Source of the DNA: Paracoccus caeni
Lineage (GTDB): Bacteria > Pseudomonadota > Alphaproteobacteria > Rhodobacterales > Rhodobacteraceae
Direction: 5' to 3'
NCBI RefSeq assembly: GCF_016629665.1
Contig: NZ_JAEPRQ010000001.1
Location: forward strand, 248,001 to 312,000
Length of the DNA: 64,000 nt
The position numbers and the translations under genes were made by a program. Below, in pieces: positions 46,378 to 55,062 of the stretch (its first letter is position 1; every line of letters starts with the position of its first letter). Below the pieces are notes generated by a model. It saw nothing but the letters and a program-made list of their open reading frames with translations, was not told where the DNA came from and ran no database searches.

Positions 46378-47222
46378 GTGCCATCGACAACCTGCCGCCG
46401 CTGCGTGAGGTCATCTCTCGCCACGATCTGCGTGCCAAGAAGCAACTGGGCCAGAACTTCCTGCTGGACCTGAACCTGACCGCCAAGATTGCGCGTCAGG
46501 CGGGAAGCCTTGCCGACCACGACATTCTGGAAATCGGCCCCGGTCCCGGCGGGCTGACCCGTGGCCTTCTGGCCGAAGGCGCGCGGCACGTTCTGGCGAT
46601 CGAGAAGGACAGCCGTGCGCTGCCCGCGCTGCAGGAGATCGCCGAGGCCTATCCGGGCCGACTGACGGTCATCAATGGCGATGCGCTGGCAATCGATCCG
46701 CTTGAGCACCTGACTCCGCCGATCCGCATTGCCGCGAACCTGCCCTATAATATCGGCACCGAACTGCTGGTGCGCTGGCTGACGCCGCCGGAATGGCCGC
46801 CCTTCTGGTCATCGCTGACGCTGATGTTCCAGAAAGAGGTGGCCGAGCGGATCGTGGCCCGGCCCGGCAGCAAGGCTTATGGCCGCCTTGCCCTTCTGGC
46901 CCAATGGCGGGCCGAGGCGCAGATCGTGATGATCCTGCCGCCCGAGGCCTTCGTGCCGCCGCCGAAGATCCATTCCGCCGTGGTCCACCTGACCGCTTTG
47001 CCCGCGCCGCGCTATCCTGCCGATCCGCAGGTTCTGTCGCAGGTGACGGCGGCGGCGTTCAATCAGCGGCGCAAGATGCTGCGCGCCTCGCTGCGCGGGC
47101 TGCACCCGGATATCGAGGCGATGCTGGAACAGGTCGGCATTCCGCCCACCGCCCGCGCGGAAGAGATCGATCTGGAGCGGTTTTGCGCGCTCGCGCGGGC
47201 GCTGAAGGCGGCGCGGGGATAA
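46374..47222 (+). CDS. rsmA: 16S rRNA dimethyladenosine methyltransferase RsmA/KsgA
   Basis: RsmA (KsgA) dimethylates two adjacent adenosines in the 3' hairpin of 16S rRNA late in small-subunit assembly. The 282-residue protein has [13 protein letters not shown] at the N-terminus, the SAM motif [15 protein letters not shown], and the catalytic [11 protein letters not shown]. The C-terminal [16 protein letters not shown] is the RNA-binding signature. It closes the lptFGD-surA-pdxA-ksgA operon, with a GC hairpin beyond the stop. Confidence 0.97.
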   Translation: MSAIDNLPPLREVISRHDLRAKKQLGQNFLLDLNLTAKIARQAGSLADHDILEIGPGPGGLTRGLLAEGARHVLAIEKDSRALPALQEIAEAYPGRLTVINGDALAIDPLEHLTPPIRIAANLPYNIGTELLVRWLTPPEWPPFWSSLTLMFQKEVAERIVARPGSKAYGRLALLAQWRAEAQIVMILPPEAFVPPPKIHSAVVHLTALPAPRYPADPQVLSQVTAAAFNQRRKMLRASLRGLHPDIEAMLEQVGIPPTARAEEIDLERFCALARALKAARG

Positions 47223-47237
47223 GCCCGAAAATGAACA

Positions 47238-47259
47238 GGCCCGCCACAGATGGCGGGCC
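47238..47259. terminator. Hairpin between convergent ksgA and DUF4167 genes
   Basis: GGCCCGCC pairs with GGCGGGCC around a six-base loop, 16 bases after the ksgA stop. T-tracts are weak on both sides, so termination strength is uncertain. Confidence 0.5.
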
Positions 47260-47293
47260 CGGTCCAGATTGATTGTCGCGTCAGCGCACAGGC

Positions 47294-48055
47294 CTATTCG
47301 GCGCTGCCCTCGCTCGGGGCGGGTTCGGCTGAGGCGGTTTTCCGACGGTTGCGCGGTTTGGCCGGTGCGCTTGCGGCGGCCTCGCCGACGGGGCGCGGGG
47401 CACGGGGCGCACGGCTGCGCGGCTTGGGCGCGGTTTCCGGCGTCTCGACGGGACCGCTGGTGTCGTCGTCATTCGCGGCCATCGCGACAGGAAGCGCGTC
47501 ATCCGTTTGCACAGATACGTCCGGCATCACCTGCACAGGTTGCTCGACCGGGGCGGCCTGCTCAGCCTCGTCCTGACGGGCGGGGGGCTGTTGCTCGGCC
47601 ACATGGTCACGGCGGTTACGGTCACGGTTGAAGCCGTCACGGCCATCGCGGTTCTGCTGATAGTCGCGGTTATGTTCGCGGCCATTGCCGTTGCCGTTGC
47701 CGTTCGACTGATGGCCGTTGCCATTCCCGCCAGAGCCTTGATGCTCGCGCGGTTGCTGCACATTGCCGTCGTCGTCCTGACGCGGGTTGCTGCCCTGCCG
47801 TTCGGCCATCTCGCGCTGCGCTTCACCCAGCATACGGGTGTAATGCTCGGCATGTTGCAGAAAGCTCTGCTCGGCCACGCGATCGTTGGACAACTGAGCA
47901 TCGCGGGCGAGCGTCAGATATTTCTCGATAATTTGCTGAGGCGTCCCGCGCACCTTCCCCTCGGGGCCGGAGCTGTCAAAGACACGGTTGACGATATTCC
48001 CCAGCGAGCGCTGGCGGTTCGACTTGTTACGCGAACGTGATTTCGATGATCTCAT
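47294..48055 (-). CDS. DUF4167 domain-containing protein
   Basis: The 253-residue protein opens with the DUF4167 domain (MRSSKSRSRNKSNRQRSLGN through LQHAEHYTRMLGE). A long low-complexity tail rich in asparagine, glycine, glutamine and arginine follows, then an alanine/proline/lysine-rich end. DUF4167 is an alphaproteobacterial family with a basic N-terminus suggesting RNA or DNA binding; its function is not established. It lies downstream of prfA-prmC on the same strand after 255 bases without a gene. The GTG/ATG choice is fixed by the domain's conserved start. Confidence 0.88.
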   Translation of the reverse strand: MRSSKSRSRNKSNRQRSLGNIVNRVFDSSGPEGKVRGTPQQIIEKYLTLARDAQLSNDRVAEQSFLQHAEHYTRMLGEAQREMAERQGSNPRQDDDGNVQQPREHQGSGGNGNGHQSNGNGNGNGREHNRDYQQNRDGRDGFNRDRNRRDHVAEQQPPARQDEAEQAAPVEQPVQVMPDVSVQTDDALPVAMAANDDDTSGPVETPETAPKPRSRAPRAPRPVGEAAASAPAKPRNRRKTASAEPAPSEGSAE

Positions 48056-48310
48056 CAGTTTGTCTGTCAGTGGTTCCAGGTTGGTCTGGACGGCTTCGGG
48101 ATGGCACCAGCAACACGAAATACGCGCCTGCCATTCAGCCCGGCCTTGCACCTCGAAATGTGCTTGTCGCACCGATCGTGGTTCCGGCTTTTCAGGCTGA
48201 CCCGTGCGATGGCGTTGCCGCCCCCTGCACGCTGCCGAATAAACATGCCCAGGCGGGTCTGACAAGGGAAAATTTGCCGTATCGTCAGAATCCGGCCAGT
48301 TTACGTCGTT

Positions 48311-49132
48311 TTACCCCCGAAATCCCGCCAAAACGACCCTGTCACGGCCATCCAAATCGGGAATGATCCGGGTTTCCGCGCCCGCCTGGGCGAAGAATCC
48401 GGCCACGTCCTGTCCCTGGCTTGGGCCGATCTCGACCAGCACATGCCCGCCGGGGTTGAGACGATCCGTCGCACCCGCAGCTATGACACGATAGGCAGCA
48501 AGGCCGTCGCCGCCATCGGTCAGGGCCGTTTCCGGTTCCCACAGGCGGACATCGGGGGCCAGACCTGCCATCTCATCCAAAGCGATATAGGGAGGATTGG
48601 AGACGATCAGGTCGAACCGTTCGGGGATAGCGTCATACCAGTCGGCATGACGAAATCCTGCCGTCACTTTCATCAAGTGGGCATTCCGCCGCGCCACGTC
48701 AAGCGCCGCCGGGGAAATGTCGGTGCCAAGACCCTGACTTCCCGGCCGCGCCGCCAGCAGCGACAGCAGGATCGCGCCGGTGCCGGTGCCCAGATCAAGG
48801 ACGCTGTTCCAAGGCAGAGCCAGCGCGGCTTCGACCAGTGTTTCGGTATCGGGGCGCGGGTCCAGCGTGTCGCGGGTGACGATGAAGCGGTGGGCGTAGA
48901 AATCGCGGAAACCGACAATCTGCGCGACCGGCTGATGCTGCGCGCGGGCGGCGATCCCTGTCCAAAGCCGATCCTGCTGATCGGGGGTCAGATCGTGATC
49001 CATGACCCGCAGCCGTCCCGGCTCGACCCCGATCACGGCGGCAAGGATACGGTCGGCGTCACGGGCCGCACCATCGATCCCCGCTGCAAGAAGGCGGGCG
49101 GTGGCCTCGGTCCGGGCCTCGTTCAGCTTCAT
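48311..49132 (-). CDS. prmC: Release-factor glutamine methyltransferase PrmC
   Basis: PrmC methylates the glutamine of the GGQ motif in peptide-chain release factors. The 273-residue enzyme has the SAM site [16 protein letters not shown] and the catalytic NPPYIAL motif. The N-terminal helical domain is recognisable by [26 protein letters not shown]. It overlaps its substrate gene prfA by four bases, the normal arrangement. Confidence 0.96.
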   Translation of the reverse strand: MKLNEARTEATARLLAAGIDGAARDADRILAAVIGVEPGRLRVMDHDLTPDQQDRLWTGIAARAQHQPVAQIVGFRDFYAHRFIVTRDTLDPRPDTETLVEAALALPWNSVLDLGTGTGAILLSLLAARPGSQGLGTDISPAALDVARRNAHLMKVTAGFRHADWYDAIPERFDLIVSNPPYIALDEMAGLAPDVRLWEPETALTDGGDGLAAYRVIAAGATDRLNPGGHVLVEIGPSQGQDVAGFFAQAGAETRIIPDLDGRDRVVLAGFRG

Positions 49133-50181
49133 GCCTCGGCGGCCAGCCGGGCGGCCTGATCGTGCGAGATCAGCGCGTCCAGAATCTCGGTCAGATCGCC
49201 CTGCATCACCCGGTCCAGCGCATAGAGCGTCAGGTTGATCCGGTGATCGGTCATCCTGCCTTGGGGAAAGTTGTAGGTGCGGATTCGTTCGCTACGGTCG
49301 CCGCTGCCGACCTGCGATTTGCGGTCGGCGGCCCGTTCGGCATCGGCGCGCTGCCGCTCCATATCGTAAAGACGGGCGCGCAGGACGGCCATCGCATTGG
49401 CGCGGTTCTGGTGCTGCGACTTTTCGCTGCTGGTCACGACGATGCCGGTCGGCAAATGGGTGATGCGAACGGCGGAATCGGTGGTGTTGACGTGCTGGCC
49501 ACCGGCGCCACTGGCGCGCATGGTATCAATGCGGATATCGCCCGCTGGAATGTCGATATCGACATCCTCCGCCTCGGGCAGCACGGCGACGGTCGCGGCG
49601 CTGGTATGAATGCGCCCGCCGGATTCGGTTTCTGGAACCCGCTGAACGCGATGCACGCCGGATTCGTATTTCAACCGGGCAAAGACGCCCTCGCCCTCGA
49701 TCCGGGCGGTCGCTTCCTTGACGCCGCCAAGCTCGGACTCGGTCAGGTCCAGAAGCTGGAAGCTCCATCCCTGCGATTCGGCGTAGCGGCGATACATCGA
49801 CAAAAGATCGCCTGCGAACAGCGCTGCCTCGTCCCCGCCAGTGCCGGGACGAATTTCCAGAATGGCAGGGCGCGCATCGGCGGCATCTTTCGGCAACAAA
49901 GCCACGCGCAGATCCTGCTCCAGCGCGGGAAGGTCCTTGTGCAACCGGCTTAGTTCATCCTCGGCCAACTCGCGCATTTCGGGATCGGCCAGCATCGCCT
50001 GCGCCTCGGCCAGCCCGTCACGGGCGGCGCGCCACCGGACGATCTGTTCGACCACCGGCTTCAGTTCGGCATATTCCCGGCTGATCCGCGCGATCTGATC
50101 GGCGGCGGCACCGGCGTTCAATTGCGCTTCGAGAAACTCGAAACGCTGGATGATCTGGATCAGGCGGTCTTCAGGCAACAT
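49129..50181 (-). CDS. prfA: Peptide chain release factor 1
   Basis: RF1 reads UAA and UAG stop codons. The 350-residue protein carries the catalytic GGQ in [19 protein letters not shown]. The PxT-type codon-recognition region has [18 protein letters not shown]. The C-terminus has [19 protein letters not shown]. It is the first gene of the prfA-prmC pair on the minus strand. The methylated glutamine is the one modified by the adjacent PrmC. Confidence 0.97.
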   Translation of the reverse strand: MLPEDRLIQIIQRFEFLEAQLNAGAAADQIARISREYAELKPVVEQIVRWRAARDGLAEAQAMLADPEMRELAEDELSRLHKDLPALEQDLRVALLPKDAADARPAILEIRPGTGGDEAALFAGDLLSMYRRYAESQGWSFQLLDLTESELGGVKEATARIEGEGVFARLKYESGVHRVQRVPETESGGRIHTSAATVAVLPEAEDVDIDIPAGDIRIDTMRASGAGGQHVNTTDSAVRITHLPTGIVVTSSEKSQHQNRANAMAVLRARLYDMERQRADAERAADRKSQVGSGDRSERIRTYNFPQGRMTDHRINLTLYALDRVMQGDLTEILDALISHDQAARLAAEA

Positions 50182-50242
50182 CAGCGCGGATTACCTGCGC
50201 AAGCGAGCGCGAACAAGCCATGCAACTGCATTGGTCGGCAAA

Positions 50243-50282
50243 TATCCTGCAGGGGGTCGGGGGGACGCAAAGTCCCCCCGGT
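50243..50282 (-). repeat. Terminator-like hairpin with GGATATTT tail after the GNAT gene
   Basis: On the minus strand a nine-base-pair stem (CGGGGGGAC with GTCCCCCCG) begins about five bases after the GNAT stop and is followed by CCCTGCAGGATATTT. It has the same order as the elements after mnmD and inside the flavoprotein gene, and probably ends transcription of the yjhX-GNAT unit. Confidence 0.65.
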
Positions 50283-50286
50283 GGGT

Positions 50287-50784
50287 TCAGGCGACGTTGA
50301 AGCCATCATGGAAAGCAACCGCGCCGGTCGGGGCAGGGCCTGCGATCACCAGACGGGTGAAATATTCGGGCGGCGCACCTTCATAGCGAAGGCCGGGATC
50401 ATGGCTGAAGCCGAAGCGGCCATAATAGCCCGGATCGCCCAGAACCACGCAGCCCTTCGCGCCCAGAATCGCCAGCCGCGACAGGCCTTGCCGGATCAGC
50501 AACTGGCCGATACCGCCCCGGTGCCGGTCGGGCCGGACCGCAACAGGGCCAAGCCCATACCAGCCGCAGCCCGCGCCCTCGATGGTGACGGGCGAGAAGG
50601 CGACATGGCCGATCACCTCGCCCCCATCCTCGGCGACCAGCGAGACCGTCAACGCATCGGCGGCGCGCAGGGCGTCGATGATCCGGCCCTCGGTGCCGGC
50701 GCTGTAAGGGGCACCCTCGAACGCCGCCTCGGTGATCTGGCGGATTGCGTCGATATCGGCAGTATCTTCCAAACGTATATGCAT
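50287..50784 (-). CDS. GNAT N-acetyltransferase, YjhQ-like
   Basis: The 165-residue GNAT protein has the acetyl-CoA loop in LGPVAVRPDRHRGGIGQLLIRQGL and the subgroup pattern VVLGDPGYYGRFGF. It follows a YjhX-type gene by eight bases. In E. coli the GNAT protein YjhQ is the reported antitoxin for YjhX, and this gene has the same position, size and subfamily. It may therefore be an antitoxin rather than a metabolic acetyltransferase. This link is inference from known biology and synteny. Confidence 0.85.
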   Translation of the reverse strand: MHIRLEDTADIDAIRQITEAAFEGAPYSAGTEGRIIDALRAADALTVSLVAEDGGEVIGHVAFSPVTIEGAGCGWYGLGPVAVRPDRHRGGIGQLLIRQGLSRLAILGAKGCVVLGDPGYYGRFGFSHDPGLRYEGAPPEYFTRLVIAGPAPTGAVAFHDGFNVA

Positions 50785-50792
50785 CTTTCACC

Positions 50793-51056
50793 TCATCTGA
50801 CGCGGTTGTCGGACTGAGCGCGGACCGCCCGCCGACCGGCTAACGAGATCCGGTAGGGGCCGGACCCGCGGGATTCGATCAGCCGTTTGCTGCGCAGCTT
50901 GCGGATCACGTCAAGCGAGCAGCCCAGAAGGATGCTTCCGTCATGGGCAATGCATTCGGCGTCGATAATGCGACCGTTCGGGCCGCGCGAATGGCGGATG
51001 TGACCGCCCTGTGCCAGCACGTGCAACACGCGCTGTTCGTCTTTCGAGATGTTCAT
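50793..51056 (-). CDS. yjhX: YjhX-family toxin (UPF0386)
   Basis: The 87-residue protein matches YjhX closely along its length: MNISKDEQRVLHVLAQGG at the start, GSILLGCSLDVIRKLRSKRL in the middle and the ending RAVRAQSDNRVR. E. coli YjhX is reported as a growth-inhibiting toxin acting on topoisomerase I, countered by the GNAT YjhQ. The gene here precedes a GNAT gene by eight bases in the same orientation. The small basic winged-helix-like fold fits a DNA- or protein-binding toxin. Activity in this organism is untested. Confidence 0.85.
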   Translation of the reverse strand: MNISKDEQRVLHVLAQGGHIRHSRGPNGRIIDAECIAHDGSILLGCSLDVIRKLRSKRLIESRGSGPYRISLAGRRAVRAQSDNRVR

Positions 51057-51355
51057 CTGGGAACCTGTGGAAAAGCCAAGCGCATCGCTCGCAGCGGCTA
51101 ATGCCCGGCTGCAGGATACAATCTGACCGTCCCGTCGAAACGGAACGATTAGCGGCTCGATACAAGCTCCAACATGAACTCTTCCCTCAGTGTTTCAGGA
51201 ATGGACGGCCTTGATAAACGCCGTTGCGCCGTTGCGTCAACCCGGCGTCTTTCGGCTGCTGCGACAATCCGTCGGGCTGTGTCTTCCCGGCCCGGACTGG
51301 ACATTCGCGGGCGCATCGCCAAATCTGCCCGCCGCAGCGATATAAGAAGCCACGG
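51057..51355. other. Divergent gap without recognisable gene
   Basis: These 299 bases separate yjhX from the divergent metallo-beta-lactamase-fold gene. They should contain both promoters. A short inverted pair (CCGTCCCGTCGAAACGGAACG) is near 51130. No coding frame with family resemblance was found. Confidence 0.45.
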
Positions 51356-52249
51356 ATGAATATGCTGACAAGAGAAAGCCCTTCACGCGGCACCGGATCG
51401 CCCCATGTGCTTGGCTTTTACGACAAGCCGACCGGCAGCGCGCAATATCTGGTCTGGGATCCCGCGACGAAACAGGCGGCGCTGATCGATGTGGTGCAGG
51501 AATTCGATCCCGCCAGCGCCTCGACCCGGTTCGATGCTGCGGCCTGGGCGCTGGAAGAGATCGCGCGGCGGGGTCTGACGCTGGTCTGGATCCTCGACAC
51601 CCATCCACATGCCGATCACCTGATGGCGTCAGACTGGCTGAAACAGCAGACCGGCGTGCCGAATGCGATTGGCGAGAAGGTGCGAGAGATCGCAAAGCTG
51701 TGGAGCGCGATCTATCACGCGCCCTTCGACCCGGATACGGCGTTCGACCGTCTTCTTGCCGATGGCGAAACGCTGCGGCTGGGCGAACTTGACCTGCGGG
51801 TGACGCTGCATCCCGGTCATACGCTTGGTTCGGTCAGCTATGTGATCGGCGATGCGGCCTTTGTGCATGATACCTTCATGCAGCCCGATGTCGGCACCTC
51901 GCGCGCCGATTTTCCGGGCGGCTCGGCGGATCAGCTTTATGACAGCTTGCAGTCGATCCTGTCGCTGCCGCCGGAAACGCGGCTTTTCGTCGGTCATGAT
52001 TATGGCACAAGCAGCCGCGATGTGCCGGAATGGGAATCGACTGTCGCCCAGCAGCGCGCGCAGAATGCCCATATCGGCGGCAATGTCGGACGCGAAGAAT
52101 ATGTGCATCTGCGCGAGACGCGGGACGCGACCCTGCCGCTGCCGGACCGGATGTTATACGCGTTGCAGATCAATCTACGTGCCGGGCGTTTGCCCGATCC
52201 CGAAGCGGATGGGCGCAGCTACCTTAAGATCCCGGCCAATCACTTCTAG
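51356..52249 (+). CDS. Metallo-beta-lactamase-fold hydrolase, ETHE1/persulfide dioxygenase-like
   Basis: The 297-residue protein has the metal-binding THPHADHL (82-89), HPGHTLGS with the third histidine, the bridging aspartate in FVHDTFMQPDVGTSRADFPGG, and a late GHDYG. The MQPDxGTxRADFPGG segment is characteristic of the ETHE1/Blh persulfide-dioxygenase group, which oxidises glutathione persulfide to sulfite. The substrate here is inferred. Two ATGs (51356 and 51362) are possible. No rhodanese or BigR-type regulator is adjacent. Confidence 0.85.
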   Translation: MNMLTRESPSRGTGSPHVLGFYDKPTGSAQYLVWDPATKQAALIDVVQEFDPASASTRFDAAAWALEEIARRGLTLVWILDTHPHADHLMASDWLKQQTGVPNAIGEKVREIAKLWSAIYHAPFDPDTAFDRLLADGETLRLGELDLRVTLHPGHTLGSVSYVIGDAAFVHDTFMQPDVGTSRADFPGGSADQLYDSLQSILSLPPETRLFVGHDYGTSSRDVPEWESTVAQQRAQNAHIGGNVGREEYVHLRETRDATLPLPDRMLYALQINLRAGRLPDPEADGRSYLKIPANHF

Positions 52250-52263
52250 GGACAAAGGCCAGC

Positions 52264-53223
52264 TTAGTCGGCCTGACTGTCCAGCGTGCCCAGAGCGGCG
52301 GTGATCCCTTCCAGCGTCGGGCGGTCGCCCACCGGCTCGGATTCCAGCGCCGCGCGCATCGCCTGCAGGTGTGCCGAGGTGGTGCCGCAACAGCCGCCGA
52401 TGATCTTGACGCCAAGATCGCGCGCCAGCACCGCATATCGCGCCATCAGTTCGGGTGTGCCGTCATAATGCAGGTGGCCATGTTCCATCCGCGGAATCCC
52501 GGCATTGCCTTTGGCGATCAGCGGACGCTCATTGCCCGAAGCCACCAGTCCGTTGATCGCCCGCAACAGATCCGCCGCACCAACGCCGCAATTTGCGCCA
52601 TAGGCGATGGGCGGATTCGGCAACCGCTCGACCAAAGCCGCAAGATGGCCCGGCGTCAGGCCCATCAGCGTGCGCCCGGCTGTGTCAAAGCTCATCATTC
52701 CGCACCACGGCATGCTGGACAGATCCGCAGCCTCTGCCGCTGCCCGGAATTCCTCTTCCGAGCTGATCGTCTCGACCCACAGAATATCCGCGCCGCCTGC
52801 TTTCAGCGCCTCGGCCTGTTCGTGAAACATCTCGACGGCGGCATCATTGGTCAGGCTGCCCATCGGCGCCATGATTTCGCCGGTCGGGCCGATATTTCCG
52901 GCGACGACGACCTTGCGCCCGGCCTTGTCCGCCACATCGCGGGCAAGTTCCGCCGAGATGCGGTTCAATTCGCCAACGCGCCCGGCGGCACCGCGCAGCT
53001 TCAGGCGGCTGGCATTGCCGCCGAATGTATTGGTCAGGAACAGATCGACACCGGCATCGACCGATGATTGATAAAGCGCGCGCACCTTTTCCGGGTGATC
53101 GGCGTTCCACAATTCTGGCGCCTCATCGGACGACAGACCCATGTTTAACAGGTTGGTGCCGGTCGCCCCGTCGGCCAGAAGCCAATCTCGGTCTGCCATA
53201 AGCTGGCTCAGCGGGTCCGGCAT
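52264..53223 (-). CDS. Homocysteine S-methyltransferase family protein (betaine-homocysteine methyltransferase)
   Basis: The 319-residue protein belongs to the Pfam homocysteine S-methyltransferase family. It has the N-terminal LLADGATGTNLLNMG, the zinc cysteine in YGANCGVGAADLL and the C-terminal pair in IIGGCCGTTSAHL. In Rhodobacterales this form is usually annotated as betaine-homocysteine methyltransferase (Bmt), which makes methionine using glycine betaine; the methyl donor is inferred. The ATG at 53223 has AGAGGATTGGAA upstream. It ends 15 bases from the convergent metallo-hydrolase gene. Confidence 0.88.
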   Translation of the reverse strand: MPDPLSQLMADRDWLLADGATGTNLLNMGLSSDEAPELWNADHPEKVRALYQSSVDAGVDLFLTNTFGGNASRLKLRGAAGRVGELNRISAELARDVADKAGRKVVVAGNIGPTGEIMAPMGSLTNDAAVEMFHEQAEALKAGGADILWVETISSEEEFRAAAEAADLSSMPWCGMMSFDTAGRTLMGLTPGHLAALVERLPNPPIAYGANCGVGAADLLRAINGLVASGNERPLIAKGNAGIPRMEHGHLHYDGTPELMARYAVLARDLGVKIIGGCCGTTSAHLQAMRAALESEPVGDRPTLEGITAALGTLDSQAD

Positions 53224-53326
53224 TTCCAATCCTCTAAGATACCGTGTGAGGTCCGTCAGAGGACGGTCACCGACAATCAGGTCCATGTCAAATTTTGTCC
53301 GCTCAAAACTGTTTGAACGAAAACGC

Positions 53327-53358
53327 GAAAATGCCGCGCCGGTTTCCCGGCGCGGCAT
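53327..53358 (-). terminator. Rho-independent terminator of the rpsF-rpsR-rplI operon
   Basis: On the minus strand ATGCCGCGCCGG pairs with CCGGCGCGGCAT around a four-base GAAA loop (a stable tetraloop) and is followed by TTTTCG, 27 bases after the rplI stop. Confidence 0.93.
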
Positions 53359-53385
53359 GAATTTTCCACGACATTGCGCGAAAGA

Positions 53386-53973
53386 TCAGTTGCGGTCGTC
53401 GCCGTCTTCGTCGTTCGAAGCGCCACCGATATCGTCGAACAGTTCGGCGATCTCGAATTCGGCTTCGGCATCGGCTTCGGCAGCCAGATCCTGGATCGAC
53501 TTGCCCTGCGCCTGCAGTTCGGCCTCTTCGGTCGAACGGGCGACGTTCAGCACGATGGTCGCAGTCACTTCCGGGTGCAGCACAACGCTGACTTCGTGCA
53601 GGCCCAGATCCTTGATCGGCTTCGACAGGACGATCTGCTTGCGATCGACACTGAAGCCGCCCTCGGTCGCCACATCAGCGGCGTCACGCGGGGTGACCGA
53701 GCCATACAGCGCACCGGCATCAGAAGCCGAGCGGATGATGACGAAGGTTTCGCCGTCCAGCTTGTCGGCGACCTTCTGGGCGTCGGCTTTGGTTTCGGCG
53801 TTGCGGGCTTCCAGTTGCACTTTGCGGTCTTCGAACGACTTGATGTTGGCGTCCGAGGCGCGCAGCGCCTTGCCCTGCGGCAAGAGGAAGTTGCGGGCAT
53901 AGCCCTCTTTCACGTTGACGACTTCGCCCATCTGGCCAAGTTTCGACACGCGTTCCAGCAGGATGACTTGCAT
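53386..53973 (-). CDS. rplI: 50S ribosomal protein L9
   Basis: L9 bridges the L1 stalk base of the large subunit. The 195-residue protein has the family start [19 protein letters not shown], the [10 protein letters not shown] motif and the long connecting helix with [14 protein letters not shown]. It is about 45 residues longer than E. coli L9: the extra C-terminus is acidic ([19 protein letters not shown], then an aspartate-rich end), as often seen in Rhodobacterales. It is third in rpsF-rpsR-rplI. Confidence 0.97.
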   Translation of the reverse strand: MQVILLERVSKLGQMGEVVNVKEGYARNFLLPQGKALRASDANIKSFEDRKVQLEARNAETKADAQKVADKLDGETFVIIRSASDAGALYGSVTPRDAADVATEGGFSVDRKQIVLSKPIKDLGLHEVSVVLHPEVTATIVLNVARSTEEAELQAQGKSIQDLAAEADAEAEFEIAELFDDIGGASNDEDGDDRN

Positions 53974-53985
53974 ATTCAGGTCTCC

Positions 53986-54213
53986 TTACTTCACGACATA
54001 GGGCAGCAGCGCCAGGAAGCGGGCGCGTTTGATGGCACGGGCCAGCTCACGCTGCTTCTTGGCCGAAACCGCGGTGATGCGCGACGGCACGATCTTGCCG
54101 CGCTCGCTGATATAGCGCTGCAGCAGGCGGGTGTCTTTGTAGTCGATCGCCGGGGCATTCTCACCCGAGAACGGGCAGACCTTGCGGCGGCGGAAGAACG
54201 GTTTGTTCGCCAT
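53986..54213 (-). CDS. rpsR: 30S ribosomal protein S18
   Basis: The 75-residue S18 has the conserved [20 protein letters not shown] and the C-terminal [20 protein letters not shown] signature. Next to S6 on the platform of the small subunit, it is encoded directly downstream of rpsF (13 bases) and upstream of rplI (12 bases). The N-terminal cysteine region lacks a full zinc site, as in most S18 proteins. Confidence 0.98.
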   Translation of the reverse strand: MANKPFFRRRKVCPFSGENAPAIDYKDTRLLQRYISERGKIVPSRITAVSAKKQRELARAIKRARFLALLPYVVK

Positions 54214-54226
54214 GTCTCAGATCCTC

Positions 54227-54649
54227 TCAGTTCCGCTCGCGGCGTTCGCCGCGATCGCCACGGTCACCGCGATCGCCACGCGGACGGTCGCCGCGATCAC
54301 CACGGTCGCCGCGCTCACCACGCTCTTCGCGCTTCTGCATCTGCACGGACGGACCTTCCTGATGCTCGTCCACGCGGATGGTCATCACGCGCATCACGTC
54401 GTCATGCAGGCGTGCCAGACGCTCCATTTCCTGCACGGCGGCCGAGGGCGCGTCCGAACGCAGGAAGGCGTAATGGCCCTTGCGGTTCTTGTTGATCTTG
54501 TAGGCGAGGGTGCGGACACCCCAATATTCGTTTTCAACGACCTTGCCGCCATTATCGGCGAGAACGGTCGAGAAGTGTTCGATCAGCCCTTCGGCCTGCG
54601 TATTCGACAGGTCCTGACGGGCGATCAGCACATGCTCATACAAGGGCAT
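54227..54649 (-). CDS. rpsF: 30S ribosomal protein S6
   Basis: The 140-residue S6 opens MPLYEHVLIARQDLSNTQAE and has the conserved YWGVRTLAYKINKNRKGHY and LARLHDDVMRVMTIRVDE. The last 25 or so residues are a repeated charged tail (RGDRGDRGDR type) encoded by a run of CGCGGCGACCG-like repeats, longer than in many relatives. The C-terminus of S6 is a target for glutamate addition in E. coli; this tail is different. It is the first gene of its operon. Confidence 0.97.
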   Translation of the reverse strand: MPLYEHVLIARQDLSNTQAEGLIEHFSTVLADNGGKVVENEYWGVRTLAYKINKNRKGHYAFLRSDAPSAAVQEMERLARLHDDVMRVMTIRVDEHQEGPSVQMQKREERGERGDRGDRGDRPRGDRGDRGDRGERRERN

Positions 54650-54860
54650 GGCGATCCTTTCATGTTCAGGCGCACTTCATAGGCGGGAAATCCCTCCGCT
54701 CCCGCCACGAGAGGTCGCGCCGATTGCAAAAGCTCGGCGGAAGGATGGGGTCTTATAGCGGCGAATGCTGCGGATGCAAGGCGATTCGGGGGGCCGCGGT
54801 CGGATGCAGAGGCGGCGACGGTTGGACATATTCATGTCACATGGCTGCATAACAGGACAG

Positions 54861-54990
54861 AGGGCAGCGCCTGTCCGTCGGATGGGCACTGCAACGATGA
54901 TGTTGGGCAGTTTATGGTGCCATCCCGCCGAACATTACCGTAGCGCGGAACGGTGACGAAGTGCCCGTCCGGTGGGGCGGACAGGCACTG
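54861..54990. repeat. Paired inverted palindromic repeats upstream of rpsF (REPIN-like)
   Basis: Two related palindromes face each other: GCCTGTCCGTCGGATGGGCACT at 54869-54890 and AGTGCCCGTCCGG...CGGACAGGCACTG at 54960-54990, about 70 bases apart. They share AGTGCCCxTCCG and CGGACAGGC arms, and the element also occurs at 37593-37624. The whole 54650-55062 gap contains no gene, and its part next to 54650 must hold the rpsF promoter. Confidence 0.6.
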
Positions 54991-55062
54991 CCCGGCGGCG
55001 CATTCTGCGCCTTGATTCCGGGCGGGCATCCTATCTTCTGCCGGGTGAGGCCGAGGCGCTTT

